The notes beneath the pieces were generated by a model. It had not been told where the DNA came from and did no database searches. It worked only from the letters and a program-made list of their open reading frames with translations. This document shows, piece after piece, positions 1-11,879 of a stretch of 64,000 bases of DNA (the stretch's first letter is position 1; each line of letters begins with the position of its first letter). This DNA comes from Saxidomus purpurata (Eukaryota > Mollusca > Bivalvia > Venerida > Veneridae). The stretch lies in the NCBI GenBank assembly GCA_022818135.1, contig JAFMSR010000003.1:32825577-32889576 (forward strand), given 5' to 3'. Made by a program: the position numbers and the translations under genes.

Positions 1-701
1 GGATTTGAAATAACATGTTTTTTCAAATAGCTAAGGATGGTGTATCGTTTTCAAGGAATACATTAGTTGTTAATAATTGACTTGCTAGATTTTGATATAG
101 ATATAAACGTAATGTGAACCTTATAAGCTGTAGATGAATGCCTCTTTTAGTATTATTGAAAATTGATTATTTTACAATAAAAATCATAAACATATTCCGA
201 AAAGAGTTTTTATCTATCTTGTTTCAGAGTTTGTTCAGGTATGTTGGGTTCCAATTGGCTTTCAGTCCCATTACCACTTTGGACATGAAATTATTTAAAG
301 CTCCTACATTACCAAAAGAGAAGATGTCTTACCGACAACATTAAATGTGTGTCGTTAGTTCACTTATTGTTTTGCTATAGATATAGTGCAGTAATGTTTT
401 CAATATTTTTCAAAACAAAGACACGCTAACAAAGGGTTTTCATCAAGAAGCAAGAAATGTATGATTAAACATTGTTAACGACTAGATAAAACACAGTTTT
501 ATGTTTATTCTATTCCTGAATTTATTATCTATATATGTTAAGCGTTAAAGGATCTTTTAGAAAGGAAAATAAGAACCATAAATACAATCAAAGTATATAT
601 ATAAAACATCAATCTCCTAAACTGAAGAAAATATTTCTGTCATTGTCCTTGTTATTCGTAACCTTATTCCTTGGACTTCATAATCATTAGACTGTGTGTA
701 G
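1..701. other. Non-coding left edge
   Basis: AT-rich sequence with only short open frames, several of which begin at non-ATG codons. I see no exon with convincing splice sites and no clear repeat. Confidence 0.5.
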
Positions 702-835
702 TCCCGGCCGACCCGCGGAAGCCACGAGTTAACTGCCAAAACTCTCTTCTTGGACCTACGGGACAGTTTGGAGTTAGAAGGTTAGCGTTGCCTATGCCAT
801 ACAGTAACACCAGAGACTGTAACATCGACTACCTA
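702..835 (+). CDS. Possible CUB-like exon (weak)
   Basis: A short open stretch preceded by TGTAG and followed by GTATGT could be an internal exon (phase 1 in, phase 0 out). Its translation has the spacing of the start of a CUB domain: a Cys, then a 'GPTGQFG' stretch, then 'MPYSNTRDC'. CUB modules are extracellular beta-sandwiches. The rest of a CUB domain is not seen in the next kilobase, so this may be a relict, a lone exon or chance. No start codon, signal peptide or partner exon was found. A second 'TAGTCCCGG' acceptor-like string lies near 1226 but opens no useful frame. Confidence 0.2.
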
Positions 836-1354
836 GTATGTACACTTCAGTAGTTTCCGGCCTGTATGCTTATTTCTACAGTACAGTGTGTGCTTGGTGG
901 TACGGTCTGCATCGTTAATGCTGGCACCATCTTGTAAAGTAGCTACTACAGAGACGTCCGTACATATGGGCCCTGATGTCTCTGATAGTCTTCCGAAATT
1001 CCAGATTGTGTCCCCTGTATTTACTGTTAATCAGACGCATGTTACACAAAAGATAAAATAAACCCATTAGCTGTAAAGCCATTTCTCATAACTGTCTACA
1101 TCGAGTGCTCCTGAGTACTGTCCAGTGGCAATACAAACATAAACCACTATGACACTTTTAGTGTGACATTTCTACGTTAAATCTGATGAGATGACTTTCG
1201 GAGTCTTTTTTTTTAATTGTTTATAGTCCCGGTCGACAGTGGGATTTCTCCCTAGGTGAACTCGCCAAGACTCCAGTATGACCCCCATGCATACTGGTAC
1301 CTAACAAAATTTGAAAATCTACTTTAATAACCACTCAGTTTTGTCCAAAGAGTA
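836..1354. other. Non-coding
   Basis: No supported gene or repeat was seen between the CUB-like exon and the fold-back element. Confidence 0.4.
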
Positions 1355-2564
1355 TGATTATTAATATCCGTAAAGTTGGTTTGCAGTTCGCAGTTCGCAG
1401 TTCGCGATTCGAATCGCGAACTGGGGGGAGAGAAAAAAGTTGTAGTATGCGAGGGGGGGGATTCGAACTGCGAACTGCAGACTAGTGCCAGTTCGCAGTT
1501 CGCGATTAAATTGGGAACTGCGAACGGCAACTAGCGTAGTTCGCAGTTCGCGATTCAAATTGCGGGAATGGGAACTGCCGGCAAGTTCCTGTTCTCAGTT
1601 CGTAGTTAAGATGAAGACTTGTGCCAGTTCGCAGTTGGCGACTCGAATTGCGAATAAGTTCACGTTCTAAGTTCACGATTCGCTTGTTCCCAACTTGTGG
1701 TTCGAATTGCTGATTGCAAACCAGTCATTGTTTACTTTGGGGTGGAATAGCGACATTTGGGATTCTAATATGAACTACGAACTGCGAACTGCGAACTACA
1801 GAGTGAGTGGCAGTTGCAGTTCGCGATTCGAATGGGGTGCGAACTGCGGACGGGCAACTAGCTGCAGTTCGCAGTTCGAATCGCGAAAGCAAACTATTTC
1901 TCACGCTATACAGTTACTAGGTTGCGATTCGAATAGAGAATTGGGAATTGCCGATAATATATTATAGTTCCAAGTTCTCAGTTTGCGGTTTGAATGAAGA
2001 CTAGCTGCAAGTTCGCAGAGAGAAATCAGTTTGCAGTTTGCGATTCGAATCGCAAACTGCGAACTGGCAACTACAGTCGTCTGTGGCTAGACTCGCAATT
2101 CGAATCCCGCATTGATTTGCAGTTCGCCATTCGACTCGCGAACTGCGAACTGGCATATAGTCTTCATTTAAACCGCTAACTTGACTGGTTTGTATTTGCA
2201 GTTCGCAATTCGCATTTCAAACCACAAGTTGGAAGCAAGTAGAATCACGAACTGAGAACAGGGAACTTGTCTTAAGTTTGCAATTCGCAATTCGAGTCGA
2301 GAACTGCGAACTGACAACTAGTCTTCATTTTAATCGGGAACTGAGAACTGGGAAATCGCGAACTACAGATTGTGAACTGAGAACTGGAAACTATTGGGCA
2401 GTTCCCAATTCTCTAATCGAATCGCGAACTAGTAACTGAATAGCATATTCTAATTCACAACTCGAATCGCGAACTGCGAACTGGCAGCTAGATTGCAGTT
2501 CGCGATTCGAATCGCGAATTGCGATCTGCGAACTGCAAACCAACTTTACGGATATTGATTATTA
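1355..2564. mobile_element. Fold-back DNA transposon with 9-bp target duplication
   Basis: The element spans 1364-2555 and is bounded by a perfect 9-bp direct repeat TGATTATTA (1355-1363 and 2556-2564). Its ends are inverted repeats: the outer 30 bases (from ATATCCGTAAAGTTGGTTTG inward) match exactly, and the match continues to about 58 bases with two differences. The interior is almost wholly built of a degenerate unit around the 22-base palindrome at 1400-1421 (core CGCGATTCGAATCGCG), in both orientations. There is no transposase, so it is non-autonomous. A 9-bp duplication is typical of Mutator-like and Drosophila FB-type fold-back elements, but the superfamily is inferred. Confidence 0.85.
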
Positions 2565-3534
2565 GCAAAATTGTGTAAAAAAGCCAGTAGCCAAAAGATT
2601 ATGTGTGACAGTTTGTGCCAGTGTGCAGACCAGACACGTGTTTCCAGCGTATATTGATGCTTGAACCACTTTGCCTCCTGGTTTCTTTTTTTGGTGTTAT
2701 ATCGCAGCAGAAGAGAACTATTTTAATAGAAATATCGCGCAGTCAAAAAGAGGGACTTTCGGAGTCAGTGTACGAAAAACACTATCACAGACAATACGTG
2801 TAAAAAGGTGCAAGTTATCTCGGACAGGTTAGGAATAAACTCGTTTAACTTTTGGGAATTAGTCGGACATTGTCAGGTGAAATTTCATTCTTGAAATTTA
2901 ACTTTGCAAGTGATTTTATAGCATTTAAACTGGGATTGTTTCTTAATTACATCTCGCATTAAGTACATGTATGTAGGAATCACACATGTTTTCCGTCCCA
3001 TCTTACACAAAGTCAAGAATTACTTATGCATCTCTGCTTAAACCTACTCAACAAGCTTAATCACAAGTTATTGCCCTTCAGTGTACGTAGCTAGGTTTTT
3101 CGATTAGAAAGTGTAATGTGGTACTGCATTGCAACTCCATAGCTGGGGTAGCCTATGCTAGACAACAGTTACAAGTTATATAGCTATATTTCACTCTTTT
3201 TTATAGTTATTACCATTTGTACTGAGCAAACATCAATGCATGCAATATCATTGTTTTGGCACATGTATCATATCATTGATGGCATCATTCAAGAAAACTA
3301 ATATCTGTTTAACAAACATTTTCTCATTTGTACTGAACCAGTTTTTATCACTACGAAAAAAGACTGAACTGTGTTTTAATGTCACTCACGATGTCTTTGG
3401 TTTATTAGCAAACAGCATTTATCGGGTCAGAATCTGTGACAGTTCGACTATTTCAGCTTAATGTTTGCGAAATCTGTCCGAAATCTCTATCTGTAATACT
3501 AGTAAGCCCGTTTTAGTGTTACCACAGTTACATA
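2565..3534. other. Non-coding upstream of C1q gene 1
   Basis: Only short open frames without domain signals. No repeat was recognised. Confidence 0.4.
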
Positions 3535-3546
3535 AGATAAGAAAAG
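3535..3546 (+). promoter_or_regulatory. GATA-type motif upstream of C1q gene 1
   Basis: GATAAGAAAAGT lies about 70 bases before the ATG at 3609. The same 12-mer lies about 80 bases before the ATG of C1q gene 2. WGATAR sites bind GATA factors, which control haemocyte genes in many invertebrates. Use here is inferred from the conservation only. No TATA box is visible for this gene. Confidence 0.3.
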
Positions 3547-3608
3547 TAGATCAAATAAACAAATTACTGTTCAATTTTTATGCAAGGACAATGAACTTGT
3601 GCTGAACA

Positions 3609-5074
3609 ATGATAATGTACGAACGCCCTTTATTAAATTTGTTCATGCTTTCGCTAATAATTTTTACTGTGGACGCTCTTCATACCCCATATTTACTGAA
3701 CGCAATTGCCGGTAACACCGACGAAAATGGAGGCGCTTATTCAGCATTGGGTAATGAGATGAAAATGGTTATTGAATTAGTGAAAAGCCAAGGAGAGAAA
3801 ATTGCAAGCCTAGAGGAAAAGCTAAACATCAGGGAAGAAACTGTGGAACGTCAGGAAGAAATGATAAAAGATCTGAGAAAGATTGTTGAAGAACATTCGG
3901 ATAGAATACAAGAACTGTCTTCCAGTGTAAACAAGAAAAACGTAAAACTTGAAATTCTAGAGCGTGATGTAAAGAAGCCAGATAGAAAGCTTTTGCGTCA
4001 TGACTTGGCATTTAAACAAGGACTATCGGACGGTGTTTATGGTAACAATCAACACGGCGAGTTGAAAGAAAGAGAGATGGATACTATCAAAGAAAGAACT
4101 CCAAAAATGCTGGGGAAGAGTCGCATGTACAACAGAGAAATCAGAGAAGGTAACTTTTAATGAGCATGTAAGGAACCTAGAAATTGTGTTTAGAGATTTA
4201 TTCTCAAATTTGGTTCTTATACGTACATGTATTTTGATTGTATCTCAGTACTTGAATCTGGATATGTCAATTGAGATAACTGGTAACTGGGTCATTACAT
4301 TAATGTTATGCCTTGCACTTAATGTACTGCCACATTTAATACAAATTGTAACAATAAAGCGCTATGAGAATTGTACAAACTGGCCAAGAGACATAACTGC
4401 TTTTATATAGTTATATGTTATAATGTACACTAAAATGGTGTTTGAAAATGTCGGTTTGTCATTAGCAATAAGCCAGTTCAGGGAAAGAAAATCATCTTTC
4501 AATAGTTTAGTTTGTTCACAAAAACTTTTCTCTTAACTAGTCCATGTCATCTATTTGTACCGTTCGGTCACTAATTAATGTACATGTATTAATATGCTAT
4601 ATTTGCTTAGAGATGCTGATTCTGTAACAAATTTATGTCGTTTCGGCTTCCATCTCTGAAAGGGCGGTCAACCACGTGTCATTTTCGGTTTATTTATCGC
4701 ACAATACTGCACATCTGGGAGTACACCAAATAATCAAGTTTGACAGAATCGTAACAAACGATGGAAATGGTTACAATGTTCACACCGGAATGTTCACCGT
4801 ACCAGTAACTGGGACATACATGTTCATTTTCTATCTAAATACCTCCGTTTCTGACGTCGAATTTAACCTCATGGCCGATGACGTTTTAAAAGCATCTGGT
4901 GTGTCGAGGCCAGCTAATCCAGGACAAGGCAGAGATGTACAGGGTGGGGGAACCGTAATTCTACAGTTGAATCAAGGTGTTTCAGTATGGTTACAGAACA
5001 CTTACAATGACGTTGAAGTCTATAGTAGCGACGGTCATAGATGGGTGTCGTTCTCAGGTGTCCTCTTGTACTGA
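3609..5074 (+). CDS. C1q domain-containing protein, gene 1 (splice acceptor altered)
   Basis: Exon 1 is 3609-4149 (phase 1, donor AAG|GTAACT) and the expected exon 2 is 4647-5074; together they would code for 322 residues. Residues 1-23 form a hydrophobic signal peptide ending in VDA. About 48-125 is a Glu/Lys heptad coiled coil, and about 190-322 is a C1q (gC1q/TNF-like) domain with FSVYLSHN, IKFDRIV.NDGNGYN, TGMFTVPVTGTYMF, GGGTVILQLNQGVSVWLQN and WVSFSGVLLY. Secreted C1q proteins trimerise through the coil and bind microbial or self ligands. Oddities: the acceptor reads TTTCGG where gene 2 has TTTCAG, no in-frame AG lies between the upstream stop (4625-4627) and 4646, and the Cys ending the coil in the sister genes is Leu. 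It may be a dying copy or an assembly or allelic error. No AATAAA was seen just downstream. Confidence 0.75.
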
Positions 5075-5233
5075 ATTACTTAAACTCTAAATAGTTTCAT
5101 TCTTTTTAATTGAACTGCTACTATAATTGGCTTTAAATTTTGTTGCTTGTATGTTTTTGCATACTGATTTGATTTCCATAAGCAATGAGTGTTTGTCCTG
5201 CAGTTTACTTAATTTTGACATTTTTACAACCTT

Positions 5234-5830
5234 AGACATTTGATGTGTGGCATTGTCTAGTGGAATTCACGAATTGTTTTCAAATCATACTCCTGGTGTC
5301 AATATCGTCTCTGTCCGATGGTCATATCATATGATTTGCATTAAGATATATAGTAAAACTTACAACAAACATTCTCCAATCTGCCCGCCAAGAGCTTAGA
5401 TATTTGGTTTGTGGTATTGTGTAGTAGTCCTCTATCAAATTCGTTCAAAGTGTATCCCCAGGGTCAAAATTGGCCCCGCCCAAGGGGTCACTTGTTTCAT
5501 AAAGACTTAATATAAGAAGATACTTTTAACATATTCAGGTTCAAAACCATAAGGCCTCATGATTGGATATATGATTTGTAGCATCATCTAGCGGTTCTCC
5601 ACCAAAAGTGTTCAACTTATACCGCTGGAGTCAAAATCGGCCCCGCACTGGTGCACGTTTTATAAAGACTTATAGAATCATACATACTTGTTTCTTGTCC
5701 AAATCCATGAGGTCCAGAACATAGATAGTTGGTGTTAAGCTTCACCTAGCTTCACCTTGTGGTCCTCTAACAGGAATGTTCAAATTATGCCAATGGGGCT
5801 TTTTGACACTTACTTTCTGGCTTTGGAAGA
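5234..5830. repeat. Four diverged ~163-bp tandem units
   Basis: Four related segments begin near 5234, 5398, 5565 and 5723 (spacing about 164, 167 and 158). Each starts with a 'GATATTTGRTTTGTGG' type string followed by a 'CTAG...GTTCAAA' block and 'GTCAAAATYGGCCCCGC'. They are heavily diverged, so this is an old satellite or repeat core. Confidence 0.6.
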
Positions 5831-6451
5831 TCGCAAAGTTAATGGGCGCTATATTTCTTATATGAATATAAAATTTTGTCTGAATTTTCTTTAGTTTTTG
5901 TGATGTAAAGTATCAAATTCAGATCAAATTTAACATATAGTTGCTGTCTATTATGTAGGTGTAAACATATGAGTATTTACCATTTCTGTGTTACAGGGCC
6001 TAACTTGGGGTATGTAATTACCAGGTTGTTTATATTGTATGTCTAAATTACAAGTGTTATGTAAGACGGCATCAGGATAGATCGGAAATCATCATGCATA
6101 ATAATGAGTTATTTGGTTTTTAAAATTGTTGTATGGGGATATTGCCCGCCTAGATTGATATTACCCTTGCCAATATGTTTTATTGCTGCTTCGGTAATGC
6201 ATAAGTTCGTGTCATGGGAAAGAGCGTTGCAGAGATACATTTGTTCATATACTACATGTAAGTTTACAGTAGACTCTTTTAAGTGAATCATGATTAATGT
6301 CTAGGCATGTACGTTGTCTAAAACAATCAATGCTATATTCTTTAAATTCAGAAAAGAACACTTTTCTTCTGACATGGAATGTACTCGTAATTTGTTATCA
6401 GCTGAATCACGGTTGGGAATCACATGATCAAAATAATCTCTAAACAATTAC
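5831..6451. other. Non-coding
   Basis: AT-rich, with no supported gene. Short open frames overlap on both strands near 6104-6291 but have no domain or splice support. Confidence 0.4.
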
Positions 6452-6725
6452 TTTGAATAATGTTAGAAAATAATGAAAGCCGTTTAGCTTTACATGTACA
6501 ATATACAACATAAAAAGTATTCTAGAACTACACAGGTCTCAGTCATAGTCACCTGTGCTGAACACTTCGTTAACTAAAATAATTTATTGTTGAAGTGTTC
6601 AGCACAATCGGAAGATGTCTGTGATTGAGACGTGTAGTTCTAGAATACTTTTGTGTTGCCTAATATAGGCTATATTTTACATTTTAAAGGTAAACAGTTT
6701 TCATTATTTTCTAACCTTATTCAAA
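6452..6725. repeat. MITE-like long hairpin
   Basis: The whole 274 bases fold on themselves. TTTGAATAATGTTAGAAAAT at the left pairs with its complement at the right end. The inner arm AGTATTCTAGAACTACAC (from about 6516) is repeated inverted at about 6632-6649, and CTGAACACTTC pairs with GAAGTGTTCAG at the centre. No open frame. It resembles a miniature inverted-repeat transposon. The target duplication is not clear. Confidence 0.7.
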
Positions 6726-8735
6726 TATTTACTTCTGCTTATTGATTAAATTGAGAAAATGATCCCCATCTGTAAATATCTTTAACATCTATGAATATCT
6801 ATATCTGCATATCTAGACAAGTTTTAGATATATTCTTAAACTTCATTCATATATCATGGATGTATTTTTACATCAGAACACAATGGTTTTAGCCTAAATG
6901 AGTTTATCTTGCAAGTCCAGTAGAACTGTCCGTCAAGTTGACATTTCAAATAGCAGTGAACGGTGTAAGATGATGAACTACGCTTGAAACGAAAAGTTTT
7001 AAAGGTGGTTAAGTCATTCAAGGTGGTTAGAAATGTTTTGCCATAATTATGTTCACACTCATGCTCGTGTTTATATTGATGGCCAAACAGCACTCTTTAA
7101 GAACCAAACTAGTAAGATTGTATGGACATAATAAGCCCCATCGAGGAACTCTAAATATAATAAAGTTCAACTAGATCCTTTCCCATTCGAAGTGAAATTG
7201 TAAGATAAGGTAATACAGGAACAACAGTTTAATTGATTTGAACATTTTATTGTTTCCCCTTATTCGATATAAACAGATTGATGCAGTTATGCAAGTAAAT
7301 GAACCATAAAAAATAATCAGCCAATTGGTATCTGTATGGAACCGGCAGACGTGCACATCCTTGGTCATTGTTTGGCGTTATTGGTAAATATGGACATCCG
7401 ACAATGGTAATATTGCTTAAATGCCAAGTTAACCGACCGTTGTATAAAATTTTCAAACATCAGTTTTACAAATTTGCAAGTTGGCAAATACGCATTCAAC
7501 AGGTTGGCCTAATAAGCACAATTAGCAAACAAAAAAACAGCATTTGGTTTCTTAAAAAAGCAATCAAAAGAGATTTGGACAAATCATCTAATTATTCGAA
7601 TCTTTGCTATTTTCAGCGCTTATAACGTAATTAATATCACTATGTGGAAATGACCAATACTAAATAAACAAACATATGCCCAATCTGAACTACTAGCCGC
7701 TAGAATTTAAAGCCTGAAACATGTTAAGCAGATAATTCAAGACAATACATTGTTTTGAAGGAACGCATTATGTTTATATTATTAACTTCTCGGTGTTATT
7801 TATCAAAATTAATACGTATACATGGGATATAAAACATAATTAATAAATTTATGCAAATGAGCAAATCGCAATTTTAACAAATAAGAATTTATAGCATTAA
7901 GTAGTGTATTTTAGATGTGGGTGTAACCTGACAATATGCGAAAAACGCCACCCTCCAAGATTTAAACGTTTTGTTCTGTCGGTCTTTGTTGCAAACTTTA
8001 CAAGAATTTTAACAGATCAGCAATGTCTATATTAACTTAAATTAGCTAAACACTAAGTTTCTAATTGGCAAATTAATAATGTAGCCAAAGCTGGCAAGCA
8101 TCAGCTTAAAATTAACGAAATTGGCAAATAACTCTTAAAAGACTTAATTGGCAAATAAGGAATTCTAACAGTTGGCTTAAAGATAAGCATATTATTACAG
8201 GCATGTCCTAAAGCCGGGCAGTGAATAGCCAAGTTTTGCTTCGCGCGTTCGTACATCTTAAGAGTTATACCCGATAAAGTTAAAACTGTACAGAACATAA
8301 CCAGTTTGCCAAACCAAAGACTTGCCTGGATGATATCTCTGCAAAACCCCTCAACTGTCAAAAGAGATCTACAGTAGTTTATATAAACATTTTCCTCGTT
8401 TTACTCATAAGAACAATCATGAATTATTCAGCGTAAAAGCCATGTTTCATAGTTTTCCAAAACCAACGTATACAAAAACGAGCCTGTTGTTAGCTGCAGA
8501 AGTAAAAAAGGTATAAGAGTAACCTTGAGAAAAAAAATCCCCCACCTTATATGACAGAAGAAGCCAGGCTAATCTTCATTTATAATGGTAGTGACTGTAA
8601 TAACATGTTTTCGCACGTAGTAGCTCACTGATACTTGACCGTTTTATCTATACAGTATATGCAGACAGTCATACAACAATGTCGGTAATAATCTCGTTAT
8701 AGCATTATCGTGTGTAGTCGCAAAAGGAACGGCAC
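6726..8735. other. Intergenic, AT-rich
   Basis: No gene supported. 'TTGGCAAAT' type strings recur around 7480-8160 and suggest an old degenerate repeat, but no boundaries could be set. Confidence 0.4.
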
Positions 8736-8747
8736 GATAAGAAAAGT
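8736..8747 (+). promoter_or_regulatory. GATA-type motif upstream of C1q gene 2
   Basis: GATAAGAAAAGT, identical to the string before C1q gene 1, lies about 80 bases before the ATG at 8819. The flanks are less alike than the motif itself. Functional meaning is inferred. Confidence 0.3.
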
Positions 8748-8818
8748 TTCAAAGAAGTCACAAATTATTTCCTTAACTACGTAAAAGGATAATTACACAT
8801 GTACTGAACACAACGAAA

Positions 8819-10208
8819 ATGTTCAAAAGTTCTTTATTAATAGTTTTGTTTTTGCTTTCTCTAATGCATTTAATTGTTGACGCTATTCGTACCCCGAGTT
8901 TACTAAAGGTGATCAATGAAAACACCGCGAATGGAGATGCTCAACCAGAATTGGATAATAAAATGATTCTAGAATTAGTGAAAAGTCAAGGAGAAAAAAT
9001 TGAAAGCCTAGAGGAGAAGCTGAACATGAGAGATGAAACTGTGAAACGTCAAAATGAAGTGATAAATAATCTGATAAAAACCGTTGAAAAACATTCGGAT
9101 ATAATACAAGAATTGTCTTCTGATGTAAACAAGAAAAAATTAAAGATTGAAATTCTAGAGAACGGTGTCAAGAAACTAGGGCGAAAGTGTCTGCGGCGTA
9201 ACAAGACCCGTAATAAAATTGAGAAAAGACTATGGGACCATTTAGATGTAAACAATCACCACGGCGAAAGAAAGGTGGAAGAAATAGATTTTAACAATGA
9301 AGAAGCCCCAAAAGTCCTGGGGAAAAGTCGCATGTATAAAAAAGAAATTGGAAAAGGTATGAATGGCGCGCATAAGAACATTTTGTTTGTCTCAATTCTT
9401 CGACGCTATCACAAATTATTGAGCCTTAATCTTGAATATATCATATCATCGCCTAAATGAAATTCTGAAGACAGTGAGCATATACATGTAAATACAAAAC
9501 CAGATTCATACAAAGGTATTCGTAGAACATGCAATTTTTGTTCACGTAACAATGACTGTGTTTTACTCAAGTTGATGTCACTTCAGTATTTAAATTTATT
9601 CAAAAGTTTAAAATATTAAGGTCGTTTCATGATCACAGAAACATCTCAAAAAAGTTATCCTAGTCAAATCACAAACAAGATGTTCCCCAAGTCATGATTT
9701 TATCACAAAAATAATTTCAAAATGCCAATAGTTAATTTCGTCTAGACCCCAATGTTATGTCAAACTTTATTTTATTTCAGCGTCTGTCTCGAGAGGGGCA
9801 ATAAGTCATGTGTCATTTTCGGTGTACTTGTCGCACAATACTCCAAATCTGGGAGAACATCAAGTAATCAAGTTTGACAGAATCGTAACAAACGACGGAA
9901 ATGGCTACAACTCTCACACCGGAATTTTCACTGCACCAGTAGCAGGAACCTATATGTTTATTTTCTACTTGAATACCGCTGATTCTGCTGTCCAATTTAA
10001 TCTTATGTTCGACGATGTTTTAGAAGCATCTGGTGTGTCAAGACCATCTACTTTTGGACATTCTAAAGATGTTCAGGGTGGGAGTGCAGTAATTTTAAAG
10101 TTGAATCAAGGTGCGTCGGTATGGATAGAAAACCGTTACAATGATGGTCAAGTCTATAGTAGCAATACTGAAAGATGGGTATCTTTTTCGGGATTTTTGA
10201 TATACTAA
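8819..10208 (+). CDS. C1q domain-containing protein, gene 2
   Basis: Exon 1 is 8819-9356 (phase 1, AAAG|GTATGA) and exon 2 is 9781-10208 (acceptor TTTATTTCAG), coding for 321 residues. Residues 1-22 are a signal peptide ending in VDA, about 43-125 a coiled coil, 'RKCLRR' gives one Cys after the coil (likely interchain disulphide), then a basic linker, and about 188-321 is the C1q domain ending WVSFSGFLIY. It is the closest relative of gene 1, with the same intron phase and the same linker motif 'LGKSRMY'. There is no collagen region, as is usual for bivalve C1qDC proteins. It is probably a secreted pattern-recognition protein. All signals look intact. The exact ligand cannot be read from the sequence. 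Confidence 0.9.
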
Positions 10209-10235
10209 CTGTCTGCCACTGATATAATGAGCTTT

Positions 10236-10241
10236 AATAAA
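10236..10241 (+). terminator. Poly(A) signal of C1q gene 2
   Basis: AATAAA lies 28 bases after the stop codon of gene 2, which would give a very short 3' UTR. Confidence 0.6.
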
Positions 10242-10810
10242 GACAGCATGTTCGACAACTTTAAATGTTTTTACAGATACAATTTGTCGCTAAATTAAAA
10301 TAATAGAACAGAACAGAACAGATGATTTATTTAGTCGTATGCATATACAACATATTGACATCAACCAGATTACATATTAATTATGTCATGATATGGCAAC
10401 AATAATGATACAATAGCATAGAAACAAAAGGTGAAAACAAATCTACACAATAGTACAGTATAACCACACGAGAGTGTTAGTAACTGTTATGTGGATTTTA
10501 GATATCTTGTCTTTTTTTAAAAGCTTCTAACTACTCACTATTTTTAAAGAAGTGCTTGTATTTTCAATGTCGTAACTATCTATCGCTGAACATGTGTGTT
10601 ATACATAAATTCTGAACTGACCAAATAAAATTATCACATAATCAAGAAGTTTTTTGTTATTTGTTTAATTTATCACGATGTATTGGACTATTGTGATAAC
10701 TAAAAGTTACGGCAACCTTTACATCAATCGTTATGGTATTACCTGTATTTGAATTGCTGCGAAAAAAGTGTGTTAAAAGTTTCAACAACTCCAGACCAAG
10801 TTTTTTTTGC
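10242..10810. other. Non-coding
   Basis: AT-rich, no gene and no bounded repeat seen. Confidence 0.4.
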
Positions 10811-11056
10811 ATAGCGGATCGGCATTTCCGGTGATTTTAATCATACCGGAACAATCGGTATGGAACCCCCTGTGCCAGAAAATTATTATAACTTGTGACG
10901 AAACGTTAAATGTATTGTAATGTCACTTGTATCTGACTTTTGTATGTTTTATAAGAAAATGCACCATTACGATAAGTTTGCATTTGGTTATCCTTTTAAA
11001 GTGCCAGACGGTATGCAAAAACTAATATTCCGGCACCAGAAATACCGATCCGATAG
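10811..11056. repeat. Inverted-repeat element, ~245 bp
   Basis: The left end (CGGATCGGCATTTCCGGTG) is matched inverted at the right end with two changes (complement of CACCAGAAATACCGATCCG). It is AT-rich inside, with no open frame. This is MITE-like; no clear target duplication. Confidence 0.5.
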
Positions 11057-11879
11057 ACAAGGAGTGCTGGTGTTGTTATGGAGCAAATGAAAATCACGCA
11101 TTTAAAGATGTTGGATGTTCATAGTAAAGAAAATCACGATTTCTGTTTAACTTTGTTAATTATACGATCTTACCTCACCGCGAAAGTAATATACCGTATT
11201 ATAGATCATTCCAGAAAATCAAAGCACCTACAAAGCACACCCACTATCAAAATGATGCTATAAATCAACATTTGAAAGCGACTGTTGAAAATGACCCAAC
11301 GTTTAGCTGTTAAGTTGTTTTAATTGGAAATTTGAGCAACAAACTATGAACGCGCGTAATTAATATCCCGTCATTATTTTTTTACGTGAAAGTTCATGGG
11401 CGTGCAAACGTACGTATATACAACTTACAACTTTATATTTTATTTTAATGTCACATGTAAAACATTTCACATACATACATACATATACTAAAACAGTTGA
11501 TAGTTTTACACCCAGCCAATAATTGCTTATGAGACACTGGTACTATTTTGACATTTATATATATATCTCTAGTGTCTTATAAAGAAATATGTCACATTAT
11601 ACCTTTTTTCTGGTCATGACCTAGGAAAAAGTTTTACTACAAACATTTACTTGAACTAGTACTACTAAAATTGTTTTAAAATGCTAAAAAAAGAACATTT
11701 TTCATTTGAAAAAAAAAGCTGACAACATCTTGCCTTAATATGCATATAGATGTTATATAGTGTATTCCATAACACTTTAATAGGTTTTCATAGAAAATGT
11801 ATCTCCTGGCTGATTATGCGTGTGTTCGTATAGTAATTAAATAAATGATTGCGTGCGTTTTTGTACACTTATTTCTCGA
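11057..11879. other. Non-coding
   Basis: No gene supported. Contains a CATA microsatellite run near 11472 and a TA run near 11557. Confidence 0.4.

Noticed and set aside
671..853. 60-codon gene
   Set aside because: Begins with TTG and spans a likely splice acceptor and donor; kept only as a weak CUB-like exon.
7171..8361. Several 65-86 codon frames
   Set aside because: Overlap on both strands in AT-rich DNA, with no domain or splice evidence.
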